Shown here: positions 47,455 through 58,998 of the stretch, piece after piece | Numbering within the stretch: position 1 is the stretch's first letter | Layout of the letters: each line of letters begins with the position of its first letter | Assembly: GCA_963920575.1 (NCBI GenBank) | Contig: OY986969.1 | Coordinates: 25,769,434 to 25,833,433, forward strand | Source: Narthecium ossifragum | Lineage: Eukaryota > Streptophyta > Magnoliopsida > Dioscoreales > Nartheciaceae | DNA length: 64,000 nucleotides | Direction of reading: 5' to 3' | Position numbers and translations under genes: made by a program | Notes under the pieces: model-generated | The model's database searches: none | What the model was told of the DNA's origin: nothing | What the model saw: the letters and a program-made list of their open reading frames with translations, nothing else

Positions 47455-48960
47455 CTTGTCGAGTGTGGAGGTTGGGCGCGGAATTTCTCTTGAGTAGAGC
47501 AGCACAACAAATCAACTGACAAAGGACTGATCATTTTGAGCCATTCTTGCAAGTGAATGCGTCGATTACTGATGGAGGAGCGGCGATTGGTGTAGTGGGC
47601 TGTCAACCCAAGGACGGTACAGTGAATCCAGAAACAGGGGAGGAAGCGGTATGGGCTATTGGAACTCCTGTAAATGCTTCTTCGGCCCTTCATGGTGAGA
47701 TGCTTGTTGTTTATCATGGGCTAACTTGGGCAAAGAGGAAAGGGTGAAATCACATAGTCATGGAGTTTGATTCTAGCTTGGCTATGGATATTCTTAAGGG
47801 CATTGTAGTGTGGCCTGCCTATGTGGAACATGTGTTAAGAGACATTTGGAGGGAGGCTTTGAACTTTGATTATGTTTTTTTTTTTGATGAGTTGAGCCAC
47901 ACAACGGGCTAGATTTCTTACATCAGGTTATCCAAAATTACAATTCCATCCTCCGAAACCCACCAGAAAGAGTTGCCGAAGCGATGACACCATCTCGCCA
48001 CACCGTCGGCTCTAACATTAGAAAACCGAGGGATGTGCACTACAAGGACGGACTCAAAAAGTAAAATTTCAGACCAGATACTCTTTGCCAGGCCCTCAGC
48101 TTCCCTTGGCCAGACACTGAACCCATTAATAATGTTAACCGCCGTCCGCGAATCAGATTCAATAAGCAATCTATGACATCCATATTGTTTAGAGCATTTA
48201 AGGGCCAAATCCACTGCCCCTAATTCAGCACAAAGAATGTTGGGTGCCTGAAATGGTCTACCAACGACCCATTCCAGGTTATCCTCATCTGATCCACATA
48301 CCGCAGAAATCGCTGAAGTACCAGAAACACCATCAAATGCCGCATCAACTTGAATGATCTTACCTTGCGTACCCTGCTGCACTGTTATCTTCTTAGGCTT
48401 TGATATGAACTCCACGGAGAGACGACGAATTCTACGTGCCAACACCTCCACAGTCTCCCCTAAACCTTCATGAATGATACAGTTTCTATCTTTCCAAACA
48501 GTCCACATAGCATATCCTATGTGCGTCTTCAAGGCCTTCATTCCTAGCAAACTTGAAGATGAAAATAGAATCTGCAAACAATAATCAGCACCTCCAGCCA
48601 ATCGTGACAGACCATCGTTCGTAGAGACCAAATAAAAAATCCTTTGAACCACAGGACAAAGAATTAAGGCATGCGGAATTGACTCCGGCTCTAAATTACA
48701 TCTGGGGCACAAACGATCTGTAGCACCGCAGAATCTCCATAGCAGCTCACAGACTGGTAGCCTTCCATGCGGAATTGAACTTTGATTATGTTCTGTTTGT
48801 GTATATTCCAAGAATGGAAAATTGTAAAGCCGATGGTGTAGCCCGTTGGTGTCGTCACTCACAAGTGCCGCTGTACTGGGCCTTGGATGATGGCATCACA
48901 GACTTGGATCGATTTATGTAAGAGGTCTTAGCCTTCGTGACTCATCTAATCAAACAAAAA
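47455..48960 (+). mobile_element. 5'-truncated LINE (A), + strand, carrying an RNase H tail
   Basis: Flanked by AGTGACTGGCGAAGAGTA at 47437-47454 and 48961-48978. It ends in an A-rich tail (CAAACAAAAA). It encodes an RNase H-like (RVT_3) C-terminus in pieces: DGGAAIGVVGCQPKDG, LHGEMLVVYHGLTWA, HIVMEFDSSLAMDILKG, then, after the nested insertion, VYIPRMENCKADGVARWC and a TAA at 48919-48921. One in-frame stop interrupts it at about 47745. It is interrupted by LINE B at 47877-48774. Confidence 0.8.
47877..48774 (-). mobile_element. 5'-truncated LINE (B), - strand, nested in LINE A
   Basis: Flanked by TTGAACTTTGATTATGTT at 47859-47876 and 48775-48792. On the minus strand it reads a zf-RVT region (LPVCELLWRFCGATDRLCPR, ESIPHALILCPVV) followed by an RNase H domain (KIIQVDAAFDG, LCAELGAVDLAL, LLIESDSRTAVNIINGF, HIPRFSNVRADGVARWC) and a stop at about 47918. 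A poly-A tail appears as T at 47877-47884 on the + strand. The ORF is intact over the element, so the insertion is younger than LINE A. An apparent 314-codon ORF extends to 48862, but its first ~29 codons are antisense LINE A sequence. Confidence 0.85.
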
Positions 48961-49225
48961 AGTGACTGGCGAAGAGTAACAACTCTCTTCTTTGGGCCAA
49001 CATAGCAACCCTTAATCAAGATATTTCATCTCATCCGTCCATATCTTAGCCAGCCGTTCATTCTCGTGATGCGCTAAAATGATGGGGGTGTTATCCCTAT
49101 TATATAAGTCCACAAATTATGTCTAATTGCGTTGCGCCTGGATAGGATAGTTAGTTGGTGCTTAAAAAGAAGAAAAGAAACCCTTGTTGAGCTTTTAGCA
49201 TCAGTTCGTTCCCGTCGGCACGGCG

Positions 49226-52117
49226 ATGGATCTCTCGGAGCTCCAGGCTGCCTTGATCTCCAAATCCTACGATAAGATTGCAGAGCTCTGCGATGAGCTC
49301 TTGCTCCAGGTGCGCCATCCCCTCGCCTCCAACCCTCCTAGGGTTTCTCTAGGGTTTTAAATGTGTGTTGGAATTAGGTTTCTCACAGGTTTGATGCATC
49401 GATGAATGAATCAGGTGGCCTCTAGGGGTATCGCTTTCCAGGAGGAGTGGCCCTACGCGATCCATCTCCTAGGGCACCTCTACGTCAACGATCTGTGAGT
49501 GTGGTGCTTTAGTTTCACTCGGCTTTCGTATGAGACCCCATGTAGAATGGTTTTGAAGACGTTTTTATTCAGCTTTGGTATTGGGTGAGCAGGAATAGTG
49601 CTAGGTTTCTTTGGAAATCGATACCTTCGGGGGTCAAAGAGAGCCGTCTGGAGATTGTGGCTGCCTGGAAGATCGGTCAGTGCCTGTGGAACCGAGATTA
49701 CACTGGAGTTTATGCTGAGATTCGGCGGTTTGAGTGGAGTCCTGAAGTGCTGGCTCTGGTCACTGCCTTCTCTGGTGAGCTTCTTTTGTTTGTTTCAGGA
49801 TAGTGATGGCGATTGGATCATTGTTGTTAGGAGTTATTCCGAGATTTTCACTGGTCGATACTTGATGTTTGGATCTTAATTTGTCAATGCAGGTTCGTTT
49901 AGGAAGGAAAATGCCTTAACTGTTTGATTTTTTTATAAGCTAAAGTTGGCTTGAATTAGACCACTTTTTTAGTTGGAGACTCATGGGAAAAAGCAATGCT
50001 TCTTATGAGTTGACGCTTTTTTTGTCTGGAACCTCTCGGGGAATCTGATGGAGAGTGATTTGTGACGCAAGTTGATTTGCATTGACACCTTTTTAAGTGG
50101 CTTAGAAAGAGAACACTCGCTGGGCCGCTAGCCATTGCAATTAAAGTCTCATTATAATTTGGATCAGTTCTAATCATCTAAAGGGAGCATGGACCAGTGG
50201 AAATAATAAATGGTTAGTTGGTTATTGTATATTTAGTCCCTAAGAATGCATATTTGGAGCACTAGCCTCGTTACTAAATTATTTTGCCAGAATTCAAGAA
50301 GAACTATCATTATCAAATGCTTAAAACCCGAACGAGAGGGAGTTTTTGAGTTAAATAAGAATTTTGGCCATAATCAACATGTATCCTGTTTTTATGTGCA
50401 TTAACAAAAAAATTCTGACATCATGCTTTTTTCGAGATGGCTGTGTATACTGTTGGTTCATTGCGATGCTAAAGCCTTGTTGTTGCCACGATTTTATTTT
50501 GTTTGCTCCCATTCACTAAATATGTTCATAAACAACAAAATGCTTGGAAATTGTAATCTTAATCTGGCTGAAATCTACAAAATGACTGGTTTCTCCTCCT
50601 GATCCATATCGAGTGCTATTCGCCATAGACAAATGAGGCATTCATGTTTTGTTCTTTATTGATATTCACATTCATACAACTACTAACATGAGGAAATAAC
50701 TCAGTGCATCTGCTAGAATTCAGAATGGAGATAGTTAAATAACAAAGAGAATTCTTGGAAAAGTGCACTAACATCATTGCAACACATTGTTTCATGCTTG
50801 AGTTTGAACCGCAGTCATGTCCTTGGCTCCATGTCCACCCTCAACCTATCTTTTTCTTTTTTTGCTCAACCTACTAAGGACAGAAAGGGTTTTCGACATG
50901 TTCATGCAGCATATGAACATGTTAAGGCCATGGGATGACATGTTATTGAAGTTTTTGCCATCTCTTGGTATGAGATCGAGTTCTTTTATTCCTTTTTCTT
51001 TTGTTTGTACTTTCTTCCCCGTATTTGTTTCTTTTTGGCACATGGCTGTATAGTTTATTTCTTCTGTGCTGCTGTCAAACCTCTTGCACATGTTTTTGAT
51101 CTTTAAAACAAGCCAAGATTCCCATGGTCTATCCTCTATTTGTCTTTGACATTGAAGCCTTAAGCGGAAATTGCTCTTTTGCAGAAAACTATACCAAGAA
51201 GATGTTTCAGCTGTTAGTATCTGCTTATTCGACTATCACTGTTGCTGATGCTGCTGACTTTCTTGGAATGAGTGAAGAAGATGCCACAAACTGTATGTCC
51301 TGACCTTTTATTAATGTAGATGTGTCAGTACGATCAATGAACTGCTGATCTGTGTTTTTTTCATATTACTAATTCAATCTCCTTATTGTGGCGATAGAAT
51401 TGAGTATTACATGAAGTCATATTCCCTCTCTTAGTCTGTTTCTGATGGTGGCTAAGATCTAAATTAGTTTTGACCTGACTACCCCTCTTATTTGTGACTC
51501 TGGCAAATTTTCATCTATTGTCGGTTTAATTGTCTCATCGATGCACGAGTCTGCCCCAAAGCATCTTTGAGAATGCCGGGCTATCATGTGTTTGCAATAT
51601 TTGTTTTAGCTACACAAGCTTAACTATCGATATATACAAGGAACTACTATTTTGAGTGTCAATGTTTAGTTTGTTAAGACGCCTCAAACTGAGGTCCAAG
51701 ATTTCAGGTTAATAACACTCATCGGGTGGGTGTTAGGACAAAATGCAAGTCACTTTTTTTGGTTTATGCTGGTTTCTTCTTTTCCTTTATTTTTTTTCCG
51801 GAGGGAATTCTCTTCCTTTTTTTCAACCTTGCATTTTCTGGAGATGGATGCTCTCCTGCAGAGCATCCAGCATGATCAAGAAAGCGATAAGCAAAACAAA
51901 TTGTTCTTCTTTTCCTGATTATTTTACTTTGGGTCAATTAATGCTTAATTGGGCAAGAATGGTTCTTTGTTGCACAGATGCGCTGTCAAATGGTTGGATT
52001 TTGGATTCATCTTCTCGAATGCTGACAGTCAAAAAGCCTATTGTCGGCTCCGAACAGAAGCTGGATCCAAGCACGTTACAGCGTCTGACTGAGTTTGTTT
52101 TTCACCTGGAGCACTGA
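49226..52117 (+). CDS. CSN8: COP9 signalosome subunit 8
   Basis: Five exons (49226-49309, 49415-49494, 49593-49774, 51185-51292, 51978-52117) join in phase to 197 residues, the length of Arabidopsis CSN8/FUS7/COP9. CSN8 is a small PCI-domain subunit of the nuclear COP9 signalosome, which removes NEDD8 from cullins and represses photomorphogenesis. Visible features are MDLSELQAALISKSYDKIAE at the N-terminus, EEWPYAIHLLGHLYVNDL, SRLEIVAAWKIGQCLWNRDY, and the winged-helix part of the PCI domain VADAADFLGMSEEDATNYAL. The protein ends LTEFVFHLEH. All introns are GT-AG. The third intron (49775-51184) is the largest and holds no recognisable gene. The 5' end lies about 200 bp from the uL3 pseudogene. 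Confidence 0.95.
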
Positions 52118-52848
52118 CCTTCCTTCCAGGTCTTGGAGAGCACTATTGCTGTTACCTATCTGTTCATTCTTTTAGTGGTATCTGCCTATCTGGTTTGGAA
52201 GGCTAGAGAAACATGTGTAAATTAACTTTGATTCTGGGTAGACTTGGGAGGTTTTTTTGTGATGAGTTGGGAGGATGGAAATCAAGGAATTTTCAGGGCT
52301 CTTTGGTTTAACTATTTTCTACCAGGAAGGGGCCAAAACACCTTTGGTTCGTCTTTCTTAAACATTTTCTCGAAAACTGGAGATTTTGTTTTTTTCAACG
52401 TTAAATTTACAGTGTTCATTTTTTTTTTGTTATTTTTTTGAAAAGTATGAAAAAATGGAAATGAGAACGTCAGACCTTATTTCAAACACAGTTAATTTCA
52501 AATTGTAAAAGAGAAACCGAAGTCGAAAACAAAAACAATTTAATCCATTCTATTCATGTGTGTCGATTGATGACCAAATATTTAATATTAATTAAATCAT
52601 ATATGTGGATTTATTAGATCGTGGATTTAACATCCGGTTTCGAGTTGCGGGGGGATTAAAGCATCTTAGCCGTCCATTCAAATGGACGGCCTAGGTCCAA
52701 TCTCGTGGGACCCACGATACCATAGCGCCAAAACGGGGGGGGGGGGAGGAGATTTGTCAATTATGGTATGGCCATACGGCCTCATAGCGGAAATGCCCCA
52801 ACTTACCCTATCACCCCCCCCCGGGTCGCCGCCATCTTACCCCGACTC
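52118..52848. other. 3' flank of CSN8
   Basis: No gene. A run of 14 G occurs near 52734-52747. Confidence 0.5.
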
Positions 52849-53550
52849 TCCGTCGCCGATCCAATCTTCCTCGGCTCCAATCCAGGCTTCTTAGTCGCCG
52901 ATCCAATCTTCCTCGGCTCCAATCCAGGCTTCTTAGTCGCCGATCCAGTCTTCCTCGCCTCCCCATCGTCGATCCAATCTCCCCGTCGCCGATCTAGGCT
53001 CCTCCCGCCGATCCGATCTCCCTCGGCGCCGATCCGGCTTTCTCGTCGTCGATCCAGGCTTCCCCGTCGCCGATCCAAGCTTCCCTGCAGCCGATCCAGT
53101 CTCCCCGTTGCCGATCCAAGCTTCCCTGTAGCCGATCCAAGCTTCCCTGCAGCCGATCCAGTCTCCCCGTGGCCGATCTAGTCTCCCCGTCACCGATCCA
53201 GGCTGCGCCGTCACCGATCCAGGCTGCCCCGTCGTCGATCCAGGATGCCCCGTCGTCGATCCAGGCTACCCCGTCGCTGATTCAGGCTCCCCTGCCGCCG
53301 ATCTAGTCTCCCCGTCGTCGATCCAGGCTGCCCCATCGTCGATCCAGGCTCCCCCGTCGTCGATCCAGGCTGCCCCGTCGCTGATTCAGGCTCCCCTGAC
53401 GCGATCTAGTCTCCCCGTCGTCGATCCAGGCTGCCCCGTCATCGATCCAGGCTCCCCCGTCGTCAATCCAGTCTCCCCGTCGTCGATACAGTCTCCTCGT
53501 CGCAGATTCAGGCTCCCCCGTCGCCGATCCAGGCTCCCCCGGCTCTATGT
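52849..53550. repeat. GC-rich minisatellite, unit about 21 bp
   Basis: Degenerate tandem units of the form CCCGTCGTCGATCCAGGCTG cover about 700 bp. Because the unit is mostly a multiple of three, long open frames of repeated Asp/Arg/Pro/Ser occur on both strands; these are not taken as genes. Confidence 0.85.
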
Positions 53551-55046
53551 TGTCGATCAAGTCTTTCCCGTTGTTGATCTCCTCATGCAATAGTGACGCT
53601 TTTTTTTTTGGAAAAGTAAATTACGTCTCCCACTAGTTACTTTTCATAATTGGTAATTAAATTTTTCACAAATTGTATACATGTAAAGTAACTTGTATAA
53701 TTAACAAAAAGTGAAAAGTAACTTACCATGATTTTCATAATTGTTACAGGTTATTTATAAAAAAAAATGAAAAGTAACTCCTAAAAATACCAAAATTGTG
53801 GTGGAAAATAAGTAACAAGATATTGGAAAAGTGAATTTCCCTAAAAAAATATGGAAAGTAATTACAAAAAAATGGAAAGTAATTATGAAAAAAAACTGAA
53901 AAGTCTGCCACAATTTTGTTATTTTCGACGTCGAATAAGAGTTACTTTCCGCCGTAACTTTGCTATTTTTGGTAGTTACTTTTTAATTTTTTATTTACTT
54001 TTTATTTTTTTTTGTAGTTACTTTATAGATTTCTTGATAGTTATTTTTCACTGAAAATACGAATGAAAATGGAAGATATGTTGAAAATTTTGAAAGGACA
54101 TCTTAATAATAGAAAAAAATATTAGGACCTGAATGTTAAAAAAAAAAAAAGGTACATCGGACAAATATTCCCTTGTCCAGGCCTAACGCGAATTAACTTA
54201 AAAAAGAACCCCGACGGCCAGGATTCAAATAGGGCAGCACACCCTGTCTTGAGCCTCGGGGAATGTGACAAAGCGAGGAAAAGGGGGAACTTTGATCGTC
54301 GCCGGAGAAGACAGTGGCGGTGAGTCTCTTTACTTTCTCTGTCTCTTATCCTCCATTCCTTTCTCTCTCTCTCTCCATGCATTGCTCTGTATCGATGTTT
54401 AAACCGATCGTTCTCTTGTTGCTGCCATTGATGCAGATATGATATCAGTGTCCATTCTTTGCTGCCATAGTGTAGATATGTGGCAAAGCGTCTAAAAGGG
54501 AAAGGACGGAAAGATGCTTTCTTCTGTTTATATATTCTGTTTGTGCTGGGTGGTTCTTAGCTGCCCTTTCTTCTAAATCCTGATGTATTCTACTAGCTTA
54601 TAAAAATATATATTTTTTTCCAGATTTTTATTACCTGAATTTTCAATTATAAATTTGATCTTTGGTAACCCATCTATGCTTATTATATGCAAGATTATCT
54701 TGGCCATTAGTATCTCTATTTATTAAACATTTGATCTTTGAAGACCAATCATCTGGAATAGTAGTTTTGCTTTCTTCTACATATATTTTGTTTGTGCTAG
54801 TCGGCCAGCTTCATCTCTGGTTATCTTCATTTTGTTCAACTGGTCTGCAGTCAGCATGTCCATACATTCTTTTATCATATAGCTGTTTTATCTGCACCTA
54901 CCTATGTGCATGCTACCATCTAGCTTGCGAGCAATTGTATGTGGTACATGTTGATGCTCAAGTTGTATATTGCAGATGTAGCTGGCTTTTTATTGTGTGT
55001 AGCTTATGGGAGAGCTGTGCATTCAGCAATTTCCATCAATTTGCAG
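53551..55046. other. AT-rich spacer and probable 5' UTR of the next gene
   Basis: 53600-54150 is AT-rich with repeated GGAAAGTAA(T/C)T units. From about 54230 the sequence looks like a plant 5' UTR region with a CT-rich patch (54360-54376), followed by a presumed 5' UTR intron ending at TTTGCAG just before the ATG at 55047. Confidence 0.4.
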
Positions 55047-56510
55047 ATGGCTGAGAGTCTTGGTTCCCTTCTCCAGGTACCATTTCTCTACTTATCCCTT
55101 GCGTGTGCTCTTTCTTTCAACTCTTTGACTAAATTGTTAGAGAGGTCGCTCATATACATAAAAATCACACATAGTCACTAAAAACTTGATTTTGATCAGG
55201 CTCATGTCAAGGTGAAGCTAAAAGGATGCTTAAAGCGGTCCAGGGAGAGTAGTGGCGGAGGTGCTGGGAGAGGCCGAGGGATCATAAAAAAAGTCAACTT
55301 CAATTTACTAGAAGAGAAGCTTGAATTTGAAAAATTCTCTAGTAACCTGGATTGGAATACATTGCCAGAAAAGAGAAGGTTGAATAGAAGGAGCTCCATT
55401 GTTGCATTACAACGTGAACAATCAAGCAGGGCAGTCGAACAAATGCGTGGTCTGGAGGGTTCAAAGAGGGCTCTTGATGTTCCGGTCAGAACTACAAGGT
55501 CTTGTACAATGGCCGCTGCTGTAGTTTTGTCCTCTGTTGCAGAGAAGAAGAGCAGAAAGAGAGTAGGAGGCGTTCCGTGGACTAAAGAATTCCCATTGGT
55601 TGAGAATTTGGATACCGAGAATCAAGTTGATGCACAGATTGTGGAAAAGGAGACTTCTGTAGAAGGAACCTTAATTAGATCATTGAGGAACAGGGTGGTG
55701 GTGGTCGGAGGAGTTAAGGAGTCAGAAGTACATCGAAATCCAAGAGGTACCCTGACAACTGATGCTAAGAAAACAGGAGATGTTGTACTCGCCCCCTTTC
55801 CTAATAGAGTACAAGAGAAGACGGAGAGGAGATCCTCTGGCGAGGGACCTGTGGTTAAACGTTTGCGTCATAGGCAGATTGTGATTAGGAGAGACGAACC
55901 TTCACAAGGACAACTGAGATCGAGGAGAGCAAGGAAGGGTAAAATTGCAGGTATAAATGAGGATCATCAGGTGGTAGCCCAAACAGAGGAAGCCGCTTTC
56001 GTGGGAAAGGATGTGATTACTGGAAAGAGAAATCTCCGAGCACTTGGTGCAGTCTTTAATGGCAAGGCTTTGGGTTTTGAAATAAATCAAGAGGCCAGTA
56101 TGAATGAAGATCCTCCCCCTAGACGATCAAAGCGTAATCTGAAGAAATCAAAATCACCTGGTCTTGAGCACCAGAACACAGCAATTGAAATTAGCAAGTC
56201 TGTAGCTTTGACAAAGAGGAATAAGGAATTTGGAGAAGCACCTCATATGTTAAAACCTTCAAGAAGATTGACTCGCAATGCTTCAAAACGGACTGAGACG
56301 GAGATTGAGATTTTACTCTCTGCAAGTGGAGAGTCAGTTGATGAACAAGAGCCAGTTGTGAGGAAGAAGACAGTGAAGCAAGTTAGGAATCTTGCTGCTG
56401 AAACAGAAGATGCAACAATTGCTGCACCTGATAGTACCTCACATACTACTGCCACTGAAAGATTGGATAAATTTCCAGAATCTGGAAGGCCTATGACGCG
56501 ATCAACTTGA
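55047..56510 (+). CDS. Unrecognised basic nuclear-type protein with KVNF motif, truncated by an LTR
   Basis: Exon 1 is 55047-55076 (MAESLGSLLQ) and exon 2 is 55200-56510; they join in phase to 446 residues. I do not recognise the family. The N-terminus reads HVKVKLKGCLKRSRES ... IIKKVNFNLLEEKLEFEKF. KKVNF fits the RVxF pattern by which many nuclear proteins dock protein phosphatase 1, and GCLKR ahead of it recalls the ILK...RVSF layout of chromatin-linked PP1 regulators; this is inference only. The rest is highly basic with recurring Arg motifs spaced along the chain: RTTRSCTMA, IRSLRNRVVV, VKRLRHRQIVIRR, LRSRRARKGK, PRRSKRNLKKSK, SRRLTRNASKR and MTRST. The stop TGA at 56508-56510 is the first codon of an inserted LTR, so the annotated end is not the ancestral end. 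Confidence 0.75.
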
Positions 56511-57940
56511 TGAGTCACGAAATATACACAATTTAACCTTTAACTTAACTTTGTTAGCTTCCGAGCAATGTGATTCTAATAACTCTTCATGGATTTCAGG
56601 TACAAAAGCCCCAAAAGTGTATTGATAAATTTTCGAGCTTAAACGAGCCTTGTATGCATAATTCTGGACTTGAGGCTCAAGCCCTAGGGTTTCTTACTTA
56701 AAGGCTCAAGCCCTCTAGAAGAAGGCTCGAGCCCCCCACCATCTCAGCAGAAGGCTCTAGCCTTTCTTGACAAGGGCGTGAGACTCAGTTCCAGGCATAG
56801 CATGAATTTTGGGGGCTTGAGCCCTTTTCTAAATCCGATGGAGAGTAAGCTTGGGGCTATAAATAGAAGGGATTCCTCACCATTTGGGGGGGATCTTTTA
56901 CACCATTCTTGGAGAGAAGAAGGCCAAGGAGAGGAAAAGCCCTAGTTTGGAAGAGAAGAGAGCTCTCAACTCCAAATGAAGGGAAGAGATGGAAGATGAG
57001 AAGATGATCTAACTCTCCTCCACTCAAACCTTGAAAATGAGTAGCTAAGCTTCCTCTCTTGGTGGAATTTCATGATGTATTAGGTCTTTTTTGGTACTCT
57101 CTCTGGTTTCTTGATGTTGTAACCCATAGAGACAATATATACATGGATGGATTTTTCATTTCTTATCTTTATAGTTGAATTCTAATGTTAAATGGTTGGA
57201 TGTCTTTTCTTACATTGGATGAGAGTTTTGTGCTTTAGAGACGTTTGTTAAAATTACCTAATGAGTAGGTTGTGCTAGAACCATGATCATTTGTGTTGAA
57301 AGGAAATTTTTGCTCTAGGTTAGGGTTTGAGGGCGCTAGAACCACCTCAATCCATGGTTACTTTAGCTTTCATTCTAATCTTTTTTGTGTATTAGATTGA
57401 GGTACTAAATCTACCTCAATCCAATACTCCAATCCAATACTCCAATTCATACAATTCTTGATTGAATTGTGACAATAAGACCTTAAGTCGGCTATCGTTG
57501 AGCGACGATTGAATTAAAACCATGATCATCAACTTTGTGCCTTGTATTCTTTGTGATGAGATGATCCTAACTCGACTTCTCATTAGCGATGAGCAAAGTT
57601 AAACCCACGCTTGTCGATATGTAGTTTTGACTGTCTTATTGAGGGTTACTCATCTTGATTCATAGAGGAGTACTTAGAACCTGATTCAGATTGATATTTC
57701 CAAAGATTTTGTTTTTGATAAATCTTCGTTTTAATTGCTTTTAGTTTGCTTTAGTTAGAATACTCAAAATCCAATTGTTCTCGACCATTATAGAGATTAT
57801 ATTGTGTTCACTAATTCTCCATGCAATTTTCAAAAGATTTGACTCGTACTTCTACTAACTACGTATAGTAGTTAGTTAGTAGTTCGAATAGTTTGTTTTA
57901 AGTCTTTGATTTGTATAACGACACATCTCAAGGTGGGTCA
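56508..57940. mobile_element. Solo LTR inserted in the coding exon, target duplication CAACT
   Basis: A 1,433-bp block begins TGATGAGTCA and ends GGTGGGTCA (TG...CA) and is flanked by CAACT at 56503-56507 and 57941-57945. Inside, CTATAAATAGAAGG near 56867-56880 is a plausible LTR promoter. No gag, pol or primer-binding site is present, so it is read as a solo LTR. It sits within the frame of the gene at 55047 and supplies its stop codon. Confidence 0.8.
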
Positions 57941-58519
57941 CAACTCGTAATACTTCGAATGTTAAAAGAGAGTTGAAGCTGAAGCTAGACCTCCGTCTCT
58001 AGATATATATGCTCACAAACAATCTTTTGAACCAACAAGGCAAGTGACACGCCATTCTTCCAAGTGTCAGTTTCAGACGTCCACAGTTTTGCATACTGGG
58101 TCAGGTGAAGTGGTTGAAAGGACGAAGAGGAATAAGAGGATCGAGGAAAGAAGCTGTCACTGCTTATAGAGAATGTAGTGGCGGATTCATCAGCAAGGGT
58201 ATTCAGCACAAAAATGATCCCATTGAAATATATTGCTACAAATTTCAGTTCTCTGATTTCTATTTCTTACCTGCAGAACGTACACGTAGTAGAAGATATG
58301 CTTGCAAAGAGTTATAATGACTTCATGAAACCTTCTACGGAGATGCTTGATTCTGGTGGCACTAAAAATTCTTCAGGAAAAGAACAACACGTACTGCTCT
58401 TCTTTAGCGAGTATGCTATATGAGGAAAATCTTCGCCCAATGTCGTCTCCAACTGATGACCAAGTGAAAGTTGTAGGAGTTGCAGCAGATGGTAGAGAAG
58501 TAGCTGTTTCCAGTTTTTA
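57941..58519 (+). pseudogene. Downstream remnants of the LTR-interrupted gene
   Basis: After the second CAACT the frame continues in the style of the upstream protein (RSTRNTSNVKRE), then, after a frame change, PTRQVTRHSSKCQFQTS and EVVERTKRNKRIEER, and further on RKRTTRTA and finally DDQVKVVGVAADGREVAVSS with a stop at 58518-58520. Basic TR/RSxR-like motifs link it to the upstream exon. Stops and frame shifts separate the pieces, so this part is either decayed since the insertion or made of further exons whose joins I could not settle. Confidence 0.55.
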
Positions 58520-58998
58520 AGCATGACCCACCCTTGTGAAATTGTGGGGGATTCAATTAGAAAAACCTGGGGACTTGAACGGTGCACATATTTCTAAGAC
58601 CCAGCCCTTCCCAGGATTTATGTATGAATCATTCTCAGCTATTCAATGAGGTTTATTCCATCAAATCTAGCAGTCCTTCCATCATTCATGATTCTCATAC
58701 ATAAATGTCACAAAAATTGCAGTAAAAAGTAGGAAAGAACCTTTGGGTGTTATGATCTAAGGAACAACCGAACAATTAGTTGAGCCCAAACTCCAAAGGG
58801 TTAAGAAGGAAACAATAATATGAGACTACATGCAACACCAGCCAACTGGGAGGCACATGACCATCCGCAGGGATCCACTCAAAAAACAAAACTAATGGCC
58901 CTTCACAATCCTTATAAAAAGCCTTTAGTTTCAAAACTAATGCATCTTCTCTCATTCTCCTCTTTGTTCTTCGTCCTTCTCCGGCTTGCGAGTTCTTC
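58520..58998. other. Spacer
   Basis: No gene supported. It is 3' to both the interrupted gene and the small minus-strand ORF. Confidence 0.4.

Larger units (their letters stand above)
47290..49023 (-). pseudogene. uL3 (RPL3) C-terminal pseudogene split by LINE insertions
   Basis: On the minus strand, 49023-48979 plus 47454-47290 encode in pieces the C-terminus of cytosolic ribosomal protein uL3: ILIKGCYVGPKKRVVTLRQS, SLMKQNSRVV, a frameshifted LEEIK, then YIDTSSKFGHG, QTTEEKQKFYGRLKA and a stop at 47292-47290. A frame change after SRVV and two extra residues within FQ(CQ)TTEE show decay. The two halves are separated by 1.5 kb of LINE DNA flanked by an 18-bp duplication that lies inside the uL3 frame. 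Introns are not seen in the fragment, so a processed copy is possible but too short to prove. Function is lost. Confidence 0.8.

Noticed and set aside
52768..53590. Long ORFs on both strands in the minisatellite
   Set aside because: They are products of a repeat unit that is a multiple of three; no start context, domain or splice structure.
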